A stretch of DNA of 64,000 nucleotides from Halicephalobus mephisto. Its lineage: Eukaryota; Nematoda; Chromadorea; Rhabditida; Panagrolaimidae. Of this stretch, positions 1 through 12,009 are shown in pieces. A model generated the notes under the pieces. That model was not told where the DNA came from. It was given only the letters and a program-made list of their open reading frames with translations, and ran no database searches. Each line of letters starts with the position of its first letter. The first letter of the stretch is position 1. The position numbers and the translations under genes are program-made. The stretch lies in NCBI GenBank assembly GCA_009193035.1, contig SWDT01000171.1, forward strand, positions 113,893 through 177,892, written 5' to 3'.

Positions 1-1
1 T

Positions 2-2321
2 CCCACCAGGATAACTCTCTGGGGAGAATCCGCAGGGGCTGCCAGTGTCTCCGCTCTGAGCATCTCGAAACACACTCGGGACATGTTCAGTCAAGTCATC
101 CAGAATTCTGGATCTCAATTCGCAGAATGGGCCAACACAAACAGGGTCATTCAAGCTTCAGAAGCTCTGGGGAAGATTCTAAAGTGCGACACAGAGGATT
201 CTCAGAAATTCAAGGATTGTCTGAAAAGCAAACCTTTGAAGGATATTCAAGTGGCATACATCAAAGCGGTAAATTTTTAATTTTTAAAAAATATAATCAT
301 GTGGAAACTTCTGTAGTCTCAAGAAATTCAATGGAAGATTTCTGAAACCTTTGTGAATCTTGTGAAAGATTCTAAAGCTTTACAGAAGTTCATGGGGACT
401 ACTAGAGGATTCTGGAATCTTAGTTTTTTGTAGTCCTGTAGATTCTAATAGAAAATTTCGGAATTTTTTGGAATTTAGTGAAAATTTCAAGCAGCTTCTG
501 AAATCTAGAATTCTAGAAGTTTGTAAAAAATTTCGTAAAAATATAATTTTACAATAGGATGATATAAAAAGTTAAAGACCTCCATATGTCACCCCAATGG
601 GTGATTATTATCCATGTCTACGGGAACGGATCAGAGTGGCTTGATCGTCGATTCTGAACATCGGTCTTCGTCGAGCTTACAGCTTTGGAGCGTTTTTAGC
701 ATATGTTTCTAGCCATGGCGCAACTTTTCTAAGGTTTGAACCACTTTTTACCTCCACACATTATCGTGTATATCCATTGTGTTCCATATTTTATAACACC
801 GGGATTAAGCAAGATCTGGGACATCTGCCGGTTCAAAATCGCGATTTTCTTAATGACAAATGATGCTCACTATTAAGCTATCTGCGCTGTTGTAGTACGA
901 TAGTGTTCAAAATTTCGTAATTAATATTTTTCAGGGCACGGATCGTCGGAAAGATTTGAATCATCTGAAATATCAACCGCGACTTGATGCTGACTTCTTC
1001 ACTGACGATCTTCGAAATCTCGTCGCGGAATCTCCGAAGAAACCGACGATGACGGGGATCGCTTTAGAAGAAGCCCTCTGGTTCAGTATGCAAATGTTCA
1101 CAAATCCTACAGTAATTAATTCTTTCAGCAACGGTTCCTGAATTCGATTCAGCAGTCGAAGTGTCCGAAATTTCCAATTTTTCCGAAGAAAAATTTACAA
1201 AATTTGTTAAACAAACAGTAACGGAAACCATTTTTCCTGAAAATTACAAAACTGTCCAGAAAAAAATCATCGATTTTTATATCAACAACAAAGACGCTCC
1301 TGCCAAGAAAAATGGCATCTTCTACTTCAGGAAATACACTCAGTTCCTTTCTGACATTCTGTTCAACATGCCTGTCATCAACGAAGCTATGTTGAAGGTG
1401 GAAAATGGCTGGAAGGTCTACATGTATTTGACTGTTTACATCAACAAAGACATCTTCCCTAAGGAGATTCCTGTCAAAAGTAAGTTTTATATCAGGTTTT
1501 AAATTAAGAAATATTAGAATTCGTAGAAGTTTTCAGAAGTTAGTAGAAAAATTTGAGTTTTTTCAGAGTTTAATTGGGATTTTTGGAATATTGTCGACAA
1601 TTATGCAAATTTTTAGAATATTTAGGAACTTTCTAGAAATTATTATAATGATCTGGAAACTTTTGAAATTTTTGGGAATTTTCAGAATATCATCGATAAT
1701 TATGCAAATTATTAGAATATTTAGGAACTTTCTAGAATTTTTCAAAAATTATTACAATGATCTAGAAGCTTTTTATAATCTAGTAAGTATTTCTGAAAGT
1801 TTTTAAATTTCCATCAAAAATTCAGAAATCTTTTAGAACATTATTAGAATTCCTAGAATCTTCCAGAATCCACACGACATTTCTGAAACTTTCTAAAATT
1901 TCAAATTCTAAAAATTCGTGTCAAAACTATTTCGCAATAATTTTAATTTTAAAAAAAATATAATTTTTATTTAGAACCTTTACATGCTTATGAATATCCT
2001 TATATTTTCAACATTACTTCGCTTCCGTTCGGAAAGGAATTCACGAGGACAGATGACGACAGGGAATTCACCAGAATCCTCATCGACACCATGGTCAATT
2101 TTGTTAAAACTGGAAATCCATCGACAGAAGACATCGATTGGCAACCGGCAACGAAGCAAAACAAATTCAGATACCTCGAATTCAAACCTTTCAGTCCCGA
2201 AATGAAACATCCAATAATGGCCGACAGAATTCAATTTTGGACTATTCTCACCAAACATCACGAGTTTGATCTCATCCGGGGAATTCACAAAACCACCCTC
2301 AGGTCTAGAGACGAACTATGA
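2..2321 (+). CDS. Carboxylesterase family protein, 3' part (5' end outside window)
   Basis: Alpha/beta-hydrolase ester hydrolase of the nematode carboxylesterase (type B) family. Proposed exons are 2-268, 935-1085, 1129-1479 and 1975-2321, giving 371 residues in one continuous frame. The fragment opens with the nucleophile elbow ITLWGESAGAAS (GxSxG), where the Ser is catalytic. The last exon opens with LHAYEYPYIFN, the usual region of the catalytic His. The catalytic acid should lie between them. About 200 N-terminal residues, with any signal peptide, are missing at the window edge. The second intron is only 43 nt; without its removal the reading frame stops at 1141, so it decides the frame. 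The first intron (269-934) holds a GC-richer stretch from about 560 to 910 that I could not assign. Family assignment is secure; the substrate is unknown. Confidence 0.88.
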
Positions 2322-2457
2322 ACACATTTAATAAAGTTATTTTTTAATTAAAAACACATTTAATAAGGTTGTTTTTTAAATAAAAACACATTTAATAAAG
2401 TTATTTTTTAATTAAAAACACATTTAATAAAGTCATTTTTTAAATAAAAACACATTT
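2322..2457 (+). repeat. 32-bp tandem repeat carrying poly(A) signals
   Basis: About 4.3 copies of a 32-bp unit begin directly after the carboxylesterase stop codon. ACACATT recurs at 2322, 2354, 2386, 2418 and 2450. Several units contain AATAAA or a close variant, so the repeat supplies a series of candidate cleavage/polyadenylation signals. Confidence 0.85.
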
Positions 2458-2572
2458 TTCATAAATATTCAACTTTTCTGACAAAATTACAACTTTGTAA
2501 TGACAATTTACATTTGTTACTGAATCAAAAGCGATACTTTTTTGTGTGTCCCAACTTTCGTAAGTCTACATC

Positions 2573-2893
2573 TGTAGTAAAATAAGTAGTAAGGGGGATT
2601 GTTATTGGTTGGATGTCGATGGAGTGACATCTTGGGAGCTCCTTGATTGGGCGGAAAACTGTTAGTTCCTACTATTAGCAATTAAGCTTGTTTATCTCAA
2701 CATAAGCATAGAACAAAGATAGGAAAGGCCCTCGTTTGACCGAAGTCAAACTCGGATCAAGTTAGAGTTGGATTTTCTCAAAGACTGACTCTCTAACACT
2801 TTAGTCTCACCTCCCAGGCGTCGGCTGACTGGGCGGAACTTTGGGCATTCTCTCTAGGCCATCTGCGGTTTAACCCCGATCTTTATGCCTACA
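2573..2893 (-). mobile_element. TGTAG...CTACA element, copy 1
   Basis: Non-coding element of about 321 bp in reverse orientation. The same sequence occurs at 58732-59039 and 60482-60763. All three copies start TGTAGGCATAAAGATC and end TTACTACA, so the ends match as short imperfect inverted repeats (TGTAG/CTACA). This points to a non-autonomous DNA element rather than a randomly truncated retroelement. Internal landmarks are CGCCTGGGAGG and ATGTTGAGATAAACA (reverse strand here). I saw no clear target-site duplication. Confidence 0.7.
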
Positions 2894-3005
2894 CATTGAC
2901 TACAGTAATCTCTTTAATTTTATTTTTGTTTTTTTATTTTCCGATAACTATACCTTTGAAATATTCATTTTAAACTCTTTACAAAATATAAAATTTAAAA
3001 TCTAT

Positions 3006-5046
3006 TTAGTGCTCTTCAGATGAGCTGTCATCGTAGTCGATTTCGTCATCGTCAGAAAACACACATTCTGGTTCCTCTTCTGGATTCAAGTTCTGATCTC
3101 CGAAGTTCCACAAAGAAGCCACAAACGGCCTCAGATGGATGTCCAACATAAGAGGAGGGAAGTCCGGTCTCGCCTTCAGAATCAGCCTAATCCTGTTGTC
3201 GTTACTGTAATCTTCAACATGGAGATTTTCGATAATTGGCGATATCGATTGCATGATCTGTTCTCTAGATTCCGTAATCCTCCCGAAAGTCCAAGAGTAG
3301 AAGTACGGTAAACTGGATTCATTGACGTCAGATTCCGAGTAGTCACAGTAAGACTGAAATCGAAAATTAATTTTTAAATAAAAATAATTTTTAAAATTAT
3401 AATTTTCGAACTACAAATACTTACTGAAATGGCTGCATATAACGTTTTCGAAGTCATGAAAGTCACGCAATTGTTCAGAATGAAGGTCCTCGGAGGGCAT
3501 TCTGAAGGATGGAAGATTCTAGAAGTTAATTTGTGAGAAAATCCGAGTTTTTGTTCATCTTCTTGAAATGTGAAATCCACAACGAAAGATTTGATGTCTC
3601 TGTTTAAAGAGAAAAATCGGTCCGTGAGAAAGAAGTCTTCGTCGGGGTCGATGAGGTCTTCAGAAGGCTCCCAACGGCACTGATGGAATTCCACTCCTCT
3701 GAGATGCCAAGGACGCACAAAAATTGAAAGTTCTGTAGGACTGAAATTTCGTAATTTTAGAAATTAAAAACAATTCAAAATTTTTTTAAATCTTTTGAAA
3801 TTTTATATAATTATAAAATATTCAAATTTTAATAGTTATTTGTTAAGATGGGAAACTTGACTACAAAAACGTTTTAAAAAATAATTTGAATATCGGAGAA
3901 CTGGGGGTACTGTAGGACATGAGTGAGATTTCAGTTGTCATGTAGGATGTACGGCAATTGCTCCTCTTATTTCGTAAGATGTAATTTTTCTCGTTTTTGT
4001 ATTATTTTTGGCAGTTAAATTAACTTAGTACCTCAGTTAAACAAGAAAAAATTAATTTAAAAAAATTTCCAAACCAGCGCGAGTCGAAGAAGAACAAATG
4101 CCGTACAGTTACCGTACCTGCTCTAATAGAAGCACATCCGTCACAATTTTCCAACTGATCTGTTAGGATGTCCCTCAAATAGAGATATGCCTCAAATAGG
4201 GCAAATATGGTATATTTTGTGACGGAAAATTCATAAATTGTACCTTATTATTTTTCCAGTATGGATTATGTTTGTTTTCTCTTTTCTATTTTAACACTAC
4301 AGTAAGACTACGGTTTTAGAATTACTGGACATAACTCACGTGATGTGGAAGACGCAATTGAAGAACTTGACCTCCTTGACCTTGTACTTGATGGATCTGT
4401 GGAGATATTTCACAGTTTTTCCTGTGATTGTCAAATTGAAAAAATCGAAATTTTTTGCTTCAATGTGCCTGAGGGCTTTGTCCATTTTCTCCAATTTCAT
4501 CAAAGGAGTCGTTGTGGAATTTCCGAATTTTCTGAGTGCAAGACATCCGGATTCATCTTCGATCAACTTGAGTCTGTAAAACTTCTTTTTTTCCAATTCT
4601 GGAGCGTGATCTTGGACGACTTTGTTGAAGGTCTTGTTGACCAATCTGGCAGACCTCAAGTCTTCTGCAGGAAGTCTTTTGAGGATTTCCAGAAGACATT
4701 TGGTGGAAGAAAAATAAGAAAAATTACTGAAACCGATGGACTTCTGAATGCAGGGACTGCTGTGAACATGTTTCAAAGAAGTCAACGGAACTTCAGAAGA
4801 CGGTATTTTTTCGTGTTTTCTGAATTTCAAAAAGAATCTGTCAGACTTCAATTCTGGATCGACGAAGAACTGTTTTGTCGGAGGTCCGTCGTTTTCTCCA
4901 ATCGATTCGAGTTTTTTCTTACTGTACTTGACCGGAGTCGACTGACAAGACTCACTGAAGACTTGTCGGGACTTCAGACGGAAAGATCTGGTTTTTTTGC
5001 GGAAAGACGAAAGTGGATTAAAAGCAGTAGTCAACAACGATGGCAT
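3006..5046 (-). CDS. F-box domain protein
   Basis: Three proposed exons on the reverse strand (5046-4340, 3740-3425, 3353-3006) join in frame to 456 residues. All have GTGAGT or GTAAGT donors and TTTCAG acceptors. Residues about 113-160 fit an F-box: CLLEILKRLPAEDLRSARLV, then NKTFNKVVQDHAPELEKKKF. Such proteins normally bridge Skp1/cullin ubiquitin ligases to substrates. The N-terminus is basic and Ser-rich (FRKKTRSFRLKSRQVFSES) and the C-terminus ends in an acidic tail (SDDDEIDYDDSSSEEH). The middle exon may be a nematode FTH/DUF38-like substrate-binding region, but I cannot confirm this. The gene overlaps none of its neighbours. Confidence 0.75.
4137..4226. mobile_element. Possible 90-bp mini inverted-repeat element in the F-box gene intron
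   Basis: TCCGTCACAA at 4137 and its exact complement TTGTGACGGA ending at 4226 bound a 90-bp segment in the first intron of the F-box gene. Only these 10-bp ends were seen; no second copy lies in the window. Confidence 0.35.
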
Positions 5047-5892
5047 CTGGAAACTGAAAACTTATTCAAAAAATCAAAAATTATCTCGACACGAATTTCC
5101 GGAACTTTCCGAATATTTTCGAAATTCCTAAAATTTTTCGATTTTTTATATTAATTTCGAAATTGTATAATTATAAAAACTGAAAATCATTCCGACGCGA
5201 ATTTTCTAAAAAATTAAAAATACATTATTCTGGAAATTTCCGAAGATTTTAGAAAATTACAAATTTTTATTGGATTCTGAAATTTTAAAAATTTTCAGAT
5301 TTTAGAAAATTGGAAAAAGCTTGGTAAGATCCTAATACGGTTCGAAACCCTTAGAATGTTAAAGAATTTTCAAAATTTCTCAAACATTTTAGTGAATTTC
5401 AAAAATATCGAAAATCAAAAAATTTGAACATTTTTAACCAACTTTATTACGAAATATTTTAAATAAAATTAATTCCTTCTGTTGAATTCCGGGACATCCT
5501 AGTAACCTGTACCTAATACTAGCATGATATGTTTTTTGAAACTGACAAACCTAGGACCGGACAAGATACGCGTGGCAGAGAACCTCCCAGGGCATGAAAA
5601 ACACCATCAAAAAAATTTTAAAATGTCTCAGATCAGAAGGAACGAAAGTTTGCAAGGGCTTGGGAATCTTATTTTTTAAATAAATTTTGAAAAATCGATA
5701 TGTATTTTCAGAGAAAAATGAAAAACGATAATCAACCTCGAGGACAAAGAAAATCATCAAAAAGATTAGTCCAATTAGCGGTTTTGTTTTTCCTTCCAGG
5801 CAATTCGATTACCATCTTTATCCACGAATAACCACAGTAGTCGATATATAGATTGGTTAAAAAATTGAAAGAAACAAATCTCAAATTAATTT

Positions 5893-6150
5893 AAAAAACG
5901 AATTTTCTATCCAGGATCAATTGGATAAATTTTTAAATTTAAAATTTCATTGATTTTTATATTTTTAGAATCACTAGATGAAAATAAGTGTTAATATATA
6001 TAATATAAAAAATTATTTTTTTCAAAATTAAACTAGAATGAAAAGTAATAAAAAACGAATTTTCTATCCAGGATCAATTGGATAAATTTTTTAATTTAAA
6101 ATTTCATTGATTTTTATATTTTTAGAATCACTAGATCAAAATAAATATTA
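5893..6150. repeat. 157-bp tandem duplication
   Basis: The block starting AAAAACGAATTTTCTATCC occurs at about 5894 and again at 6051 and is nearly identical for about 100 bp. A degenerate third relative (GGTTTTCCGTCCGGGACTAG) follows near 6335. Confidence 0.7.
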
Positions 6151-6784
6151 TTCTGTATAGAAATGGCGAAAATAATTTTCCTTTCAAAATTGAAGTAAAA
6201 TGAAAAATTTCTTCAATGAATTCCAAACCGAAAACTTGGTTTTTTACAAAGTAATCTGATATCAAAGTACCTATATTAGTTCATAAAAGATCATTCGAGA
6301 AAAATCATTAATATCAAATTACTTTATAAAAAACAGGTTTTCCGTCCGGGACTAGTTGAACAAATTTATTTTAGTTCAATTTTAGAAATAAAATGATTTT
6401 AAAAATTAAAAAATTATTTATAAATTGATATTTATTCAGATTTTTATTATTTCTGAAAATTTAAAAATTAACGAAATTGAAACATGATTTGGAAGTTTTA
6501 AATATTCAAAAAGTTCATTTTTTTGGAGTAGTCTGAAGTTGAATTTTTTGAAAGATCAACGAAATTTGAGATTAGATGAGTCTGGCTAAAAACATAATGA
6601 TGAAAAAACGCTTGACACTTGTTGTTGAAAAAACAAAAGGTGTCAAGTGATACGGAAATCATGTCCTTCAAATATGTCGTAAAATCAACGAAAATTTGTA
6701 AAAATCCATCAAATTAGATAAAACCAATGATCCACAGGAATCCAAACAAAAGCGGTCGGATGTCTTGTTTGCCATTCTTACGCA

Positions 6785-7330
6785 TAAAAATAGGGACATG
6801 GGATATAATGTATGCATACATTAAAACGGCTTTGGTCTATCGGATACATTATATTCAATGCATAGATACATTAAGTTGATATCGGTATATTGTATTTAGT
6901 ATGTGGATACATTAAAGCGGTTCTAATGAATCAGATATATCGTATTTAATCTAACGATAAATTAAGCATGATATTAATGTATTATATTTAACACAACGAG
7001 ACATTAAAACAACTCAGGTGTATCAAATACATTGTATTCAGTCTGCCGATGCATTAAGTATAATATAGATACATTATATTTGATGCATCGGTATGTTAAA
7101 AAGACTTTAATCTGTCGGATACATCGTATTTAACACATCGATACAGAAAGTATAAATGAACGTATTATATTCGGTATATAGGTACATTAAAGCAACTCTG
7201 ACGTATCAAATATACCATATTCAATACATCGATACAGTAAATATGATATCAACATATTATATTCCATATACCGGTGCAATAAATATAATGTATCCGATAC
7301 ATTAGAGCTGTTTTAGTGCACCTTTTTGTG
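6785..7330. repeat. Satellite-like array of ATACATTA/TATCGATA units (copy 1)
   Basis: Degenerate short units built on 'gatacattaaa.cg.ttctaatg.atc.gata' run for about 540 bp. The same family recurs at 43560-44530 with similar outer boundaries: it opens near 'acatg..atataatgta' and closes near 'ttttaatgcac.ttttttgt'. Confidence 0.7.
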
Positions 7331-7716
7331 TAATTTTCCTTGGACAACAAAAGTGAGAACAATGGTGCTCCGAATTAAAGAGTTCCGACTGTTCACTAAT
7401 GGATAGATAAACAGAGCTTCGGGTGCCATTGATCGCACTTCTAATCAAAGATTGAATCGAGCATTCCTCGCGGCAACATCAATGGTTTTTGTTTTGATCT
7501 TCATTTTCTAATAACATATTTCAACAACAGTCTTGCTACGAACTATATTTGATTCATTTCTTTCTAATAAGGTCAGCTACCAATTAAACTCAATTCAAAA
7601 ATAAATCAAGTGTCATCCACTGCAGAATCGGTGATTTTTGATTTGAAATTTTGCTTGATATTTTCCTGAGAAAAAATTCCAAATTTCGGTCTTACAACAA
7701 ATAATGCTATATTCAC

Positions 7717-7887
7717 TTTTCAATAACAAACTTATTACTGTACATTAGAAATTTGTTCATTAAATTCATAAAATTAGTCAATTATTGTTTCCATCAAGAT
7801 GTATGATTTTCCATCATTTTTGAAAACAGATTTCAAATCATGTTCTTGATCCAAACAATAGGTGGCTAATTATTCAATCACAAATTT
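7717..7887. promoter_or_regulatory. 171-bp upstream block identical to the one before the second DUF19 gene
   Basis: Read base by base, 7717-7887 is identical to 11406-11576 over 171 bp, while the sequence on both sides diverges. It lies about 420 bp upstream of the DUF19 start codon. It may be a shared enhancer, a small non-coding RNA or a recent gene-conversion tract; sequence alone does not decide. Confidence 0.55.
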
Positions 7888-8240
7888 GGTTACCGATTCT
7901 TTAAGTGCCATTTTTCGGCCAGATACCGGAGCCATAAATTTTTATCTTGATTGTTACCGTAGAGAACTTTTGAAAGTAGATAAACAAGACTTCAAAGTAT
8001 AAGAAATCTCCTCGAAATCATGGCGATTTTTTCCAATAACAACTATACTCAAATTTATTTTTTATAAAGTATCAATGTCAAATAAAAGACACAAAAACGA
8101 TGTTTTAGTTTGTGGGATTACGTCTAATTGAAGACCTGATTGTTGATGTCATTCTTATCTGGCTAATCGATGGCAATACACAACGATATGATCGACTACA
8201 AGGGGTGCCTTGATGGCTTTTAAGGTGTGTTCCGATATTA

Positions 8241-8276
8241 TTAGATAAGAATAATCCTTGGCAGATTATATATAAG
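8241..8276 (+). promoter_or_regulatory. Core promoter of DUF19 gene 1: GATA site and TATA box
   Basis: AGATAAG near 8243 and TTATATATAAG at 8267-8277 lie just before the ATG at 8307. The second DUF19 gene has the same order (TTGTTAGATAAG, then AATATATAAA). In Caenorhabditis such GATA sites are bound by ELT-type factors and suggest intestinal expression; that is inference here. Confidence 0.5.
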
Positions 8277-8306
8277 AGCAGTCAATGAAAACTGCTTATC
8301 ATTTTG

Positions 8307-9303
8307 ATGAAAATGTTCTTCAAAACTTTCTTCTTCCTTCAACTAATCCTCCTGGTCTTCGGTCAGGCCCCAAAATGCAGCGACGCAGAAGTCTCGGCGA
8401 TGAGCCAATGCTGGATGAACTACTTCGGAAACTTCGGCTATGAGTCTGTTCCGGCATACAAGGATTATATATCCAAGTATATCGGGTATCTAAGTGCCCA
8501 GGGTGCTGCAGGAATGGACAATATTTGTTCCTGGACTAATCAGAAAGATTCATGCGAGAGTTCTTACAAGGCCGATTGTCAGAATATCGCAAGCTACATG
8601 AAGATTCTGAATACCAACGATAGCGTAACTGCTGACGACTACTTCACCGCAGAAGCCGTCAATGTCTGGGAATGCGGACCTGGATATGATTGTAGGTTTT
8701 CGTTTTTAGAAGTAATTCAATACTTATTTAACATAACTTTGAAGTTATTTAATAAGATTAATGAGGAAATTACAACTAATCTTAAATCCGAACAAAAATA
8801 TCCGGAATAAGATAGTCGAGCTCTAATATTACAAACTGAAGATCAAAATTAAATTCGATCTTCGTGATAAATTTCGATTTTTATTTTATATTTTAAATCT
8901 ATAAATGCATATACAGAGCTGTTGAGTTTTCGAACTAGTTCAAAAATCGACAATTCTGTTCGTATACCATAGTCTAAGAATTTGTTCATCAAAATATAAG
9001 GATATTGTAGTTTTTATACCAAAAGTGCAAAGTTGTTATTTTTTAGTGACGATGGATAACTTCTACTGCAAACTTTCCATCCACACTCAACATCAAGATG
9101 AACTTAACAATTGCATGAACACCATGGTCAATGAATTTAATCATGACTTCAACTGTTCCTATGCCGGAGAATACGTTGGCTGTAATCAGAAGGTTTATCT
9201 GAAGTACTGTGGAGTAACTGCAGCCAGATTTGCTTGTAACTTTGCAAGCATCGCGATGGAGGTAAATGTACCCCAATGCAATTCCTCCCTTCCCACCTGC
9301 TAG
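8307..9303 (+). CDS. Secreted DUF19 (T20D4.11-like) protein, copy 1
   Basis: Two exons, 8307-8691 and 9047-9303, give 213 residues. The start is the ATG in phase with a signal peptide (FFFLQLILLVFGQ) ending near residue 19. The mature protein is Cys-rich, with the spacing of the nematode T20D4.11-like/DUF19 domain: CW, CSW, SCESSY, DCQN and WECGPGY in exon 1, then FYC, CNQK, YCG and FACNF in exon 2. These are small secreted proteins of unknown biochemical role. The donor is GTAGGT. AATAAA lies about 85 bp after the stop codon. The exon 1 frame stays open into the intron to 8809, so intron retention would add about 37 residues. The paralogue at 12010-12949 is about 80% alike in the exons. Confidence 0.88.
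8696..8799 (+). other. 104-bp intron block nearly identical between the two DUF19 genes
   Basis: The start of the intron (8696-8799) matches 12393-12496 with one difference in 104 bases, clearly more alike than the flanking exons. The rest of the introns differ. The exon 1 frame is open through the block in both genes and the one difference changes Ile to Val, so identity looks DNA-level rather than protein-constrained. Confidence 0.6.
8914..8958. mobile_element. Degenerate solo foldback element in the DUF19 intron
   Basis: CAGAGCTGTTGAGTTTTCGA near 8914 pairs imperfectly with the complement of TTCAAAAATCGACAATTCTG ending at 8958. Both arms match the ends of the foldback element at 13781-13868, so this looks like an internally deleted old copy. 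Confidence 0.45.
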
Positions 9304-11405
9304 AACACCAATAGCAAGAAACTTTTCCGGGCACTAGTCAACATTATTTAATTATATAATTTTGAATAGTTAACGTTTATCTTGTTTAATAAAGGTGTTT
9401 TTGATTCAATATTATCGGACTTAAAAAATAAATTCAGTTATTTAAATTTATAATAAAGATTTTATAAGATCAATCTTACCGAATTCTATAATTTTAAATA
9501 TTTTTTAATAACCAATTCACGAAATAAATAGATTCAAGTTTATTATTTTGTGTTTTTTTACAGGAATTTTATTAAATCAGCAGGTAATCCAATCATGTTT
9601 TGAACTGTTCTCGACAATATTCGCTCTCGTAATTTCAAATAACTAAATCTGTCTGTTATGATATACTCCTTTTTATACTTCTCTGCAGAGAGAGAGAACT
9701 ATTTAACTTTGAGTACTTTGGACATCTCCGGTTGTGGGGATACATGCCTACAACAATATAATTAGGTAATTATCGACGCAATCGAAGATGGCAGTAGTGG
9801 TGAGAACAGCAGATGATTCATCAAGACAAAAGAGACAAGCAGACTTCTGCGCTTCACTATTAATGTGTCTGATTCGCGCTTTGTGTTTACCGTAATCACA
9901 TAATACTTTTAAATAACCGTAATGTATTATATCTTATGCATTATATCTTGCTTTACCACGGTTATTATAATTATCACTTTCTTTGGTTTAATTACCCAAG
10001 TTTGAGGCAATAAAGAGACCGGTAATAATCAGTAATAAGAAGGATTACTACATTTATAATCGAAATTGCTCTACATTTGAAGTGAGAGTTAAGAAGTAAC
10101 TTTCAGAATCCTAAATTCTGAAGGTTGAGATCTAATTTCAGAAGATCAAAATGCGACATCAAAGCTGTGTTACATCAGGAACTAGACCTCAAAGCCGAAT
10201 TTCACCGTCATCTATGAAAACAATGGCAATTTTCTGTTGATCGGAAAAGCATTCAACAAAGTTATAATAAATAAAATATAGGGTTTTCAAAGATAGTAAA
10301 TTCATTGATGAAAGAATTTCCATCTTAGACCTTCGGAAAAATGCAAAAGTCGGAAAATTAAAAGTTAAACATGACTCGATGTTAACAAACAAAGAAAATA
10401 GTTTCCTGGTATTTAGAATTCAGGAACCATTTTTTGATTGTAAAACCACTTCAGAGAGTTACAATAGTAACTTCAACTATATTTGAACAATAGATATAAA
10501 AGTCATAGTAAGATTTAAAAAATATTCCACAACGATCTCGCAGTAAAAATAATATAATTTTTGAATTTCTGATATTTGAAAACTTCATTCTTGACTATTC
10601 ATTTGTGATTTATTTTTGGTTTTTCAAATATAATCCCTACATCTCGTACTTTGGGATTTTAAGTGAGAAATCCTACTAATGAACTCAATATTACTAAATC
10701 TCATATTGTATATTAATAAAGGACAAGAATTAAATAATTTTACGAATATCTGACATCATGGAAAAATAGACTTTTAACACGAAAGTTCCTCAGAAACTTG
10801 GTAACGGTTCCATGTTGTATTCTTTGTAAAACTAGACTTTTGAGATAAGTAGTTTTGATATTTTGCATGTTAATTCTAGCATTACGGTATATTGTATTCT
10901 GGTTAGATAATTTTCTAACCAACAAAGTTTTTACTATTCTTCTAAATGATCGTCAAAATCAGCTTTTTTATGCAGTGTAATTCCGATGTCGTACTCTATG
11001 ACAGTTTATAGTAGATCTTAAAGATCATTAATATATGAAAAATCTATCTTCGACGACGGAATATTTGAACGATCTAAATTGACAGACAAAGAAAATGAAC
11101 TACAAAAACCTCTTAAAATATTATTTCTGAAATTGATGTCCGGAGGGAAATCGCAAATCTGGAGATGTAAATACTATTAAAAAAATTAAAGTCATTTGGA
11201 TTTCATTTAGTAGAGTTATGAAATCACAAACTTCAGAATGTATGGTTCCGCAAGCTGAACTTCAATTCTTCAGATTTGGAACCTTCGAGTTCGATTAATT
11301 CACTCTACGTACTTTTTGTGGAAATTTAAAGGTACTCATTCTTCTGTGTCAAGATTCCACATAAAAAGTCTAAAATTTCATACAGTATACAGCAAAATGT
11401 TACTT
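9304..11405. other. Spacer between the two DUF19 genes
   Basis: About 2.1 kb without a credible gene. The poly(A) signal of gene 1 lies near 9389. Small frames at 10189-10392 and 10740-10925 (reverse) show no domain, signal or splice support. The upstream block of gene 2 starts at 11406. Confidence 0.6.
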
Positions 11406-11576
11406 TTTTCAATAACAAACTTATTACTGTACATTAGAAATTTGTTCATTAAATTCATAAAATTAGTCAATTATTGTTTCCATCAAGATGTATGATTTTC
11501 CATCATTTTTGAAAACAGATTTCAAATCATGTTCTTGATCCAAACAATAGGTGGCTAATTATTCAATCACAAATTT
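11406..11576. promoter_or_regulatory. 171-bp upstream block identical to the one before the first DUF19 gene
   Basis: Second member of the identical pair, 434 bp before the ATG of DUF19 gene 2. The offset between the two copies is 3689 bp, close to the 3697-bp offset of the intron blocks, so both belong to one tandem duplication. Confidence 0.55.
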
Positions 11577-11926
11577 ACTTACTGAATCAAGTGTAATTTC
11601 CGACCAGATACTAAAGCCATAAATAAACTTCCATCTTGATTGTTACCGTAGAGAATTTTTCAACATTAATAAAAAAGAGTTTCAAGAATAGAGAATTCTT
11701 TAATCAACATTATTGCAATTTTTTAACCAACAATTCTACCGTAATTCATTTCCAATAGAAGGTTAATGTCAAATAAAAGACACAAAAGCAGTGTGCAAGT
11801 TTGTGAAGTCACACCTAAATGACAACATAATCGTTGATATCATGGCTTATCTAGCTGAGTTGTGACGACGTAGAAAGATACCAATGAACAACTCCGGTGG
11901 CTTACAAGGACTGCTCCGATGTTGTT

Positions 11927-11960
11927 AGATAAGTCCAGTAGTTTGGAAACAATATATAAA
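11927..11960 (+). promoter_or_regulatory. Core promoter of DUF19 gene 2: GATA site and TATA box
   Basis: AGATAAG at 11927 and AATATATAAA at 11951 precede the ATG at 12010, in the same order and similar spacing as in gene 1. A further TTATCT lies near 11848, matching one at about 8156. Confidence 0.5.
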
Positions 11961-12009
11961 GACGGTCAACGAAAGCTGTTGACATCTTCAACTATTGCCT
12001 TCAACAAAC

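Larger units (their letters stand above)
5047..8240. other. Gene-free spacer between the F-box gene and the first DUF19 gene
   Basis: No convincing coding region. It holds a duplicated block at 5893-6150, a hairpin with CTTGACAC/GTGTCAAG arms near 6610-6650, a satellite-like array at 6785-7330, and from 7717 the conserved upstream block of the DUF19 genes. A 69-codon reverse-strand frame at 5551-5760 has no recognisable features and is probably chance. Confidence 0.6.

Noticed and set aside
4345..5154. Open plus-strand frame of 269 codons
   Set aside because: It is the antisense shadow of the first F-box exon, which has a recognisable domain, proper splice sites and in-frame downstream exons.
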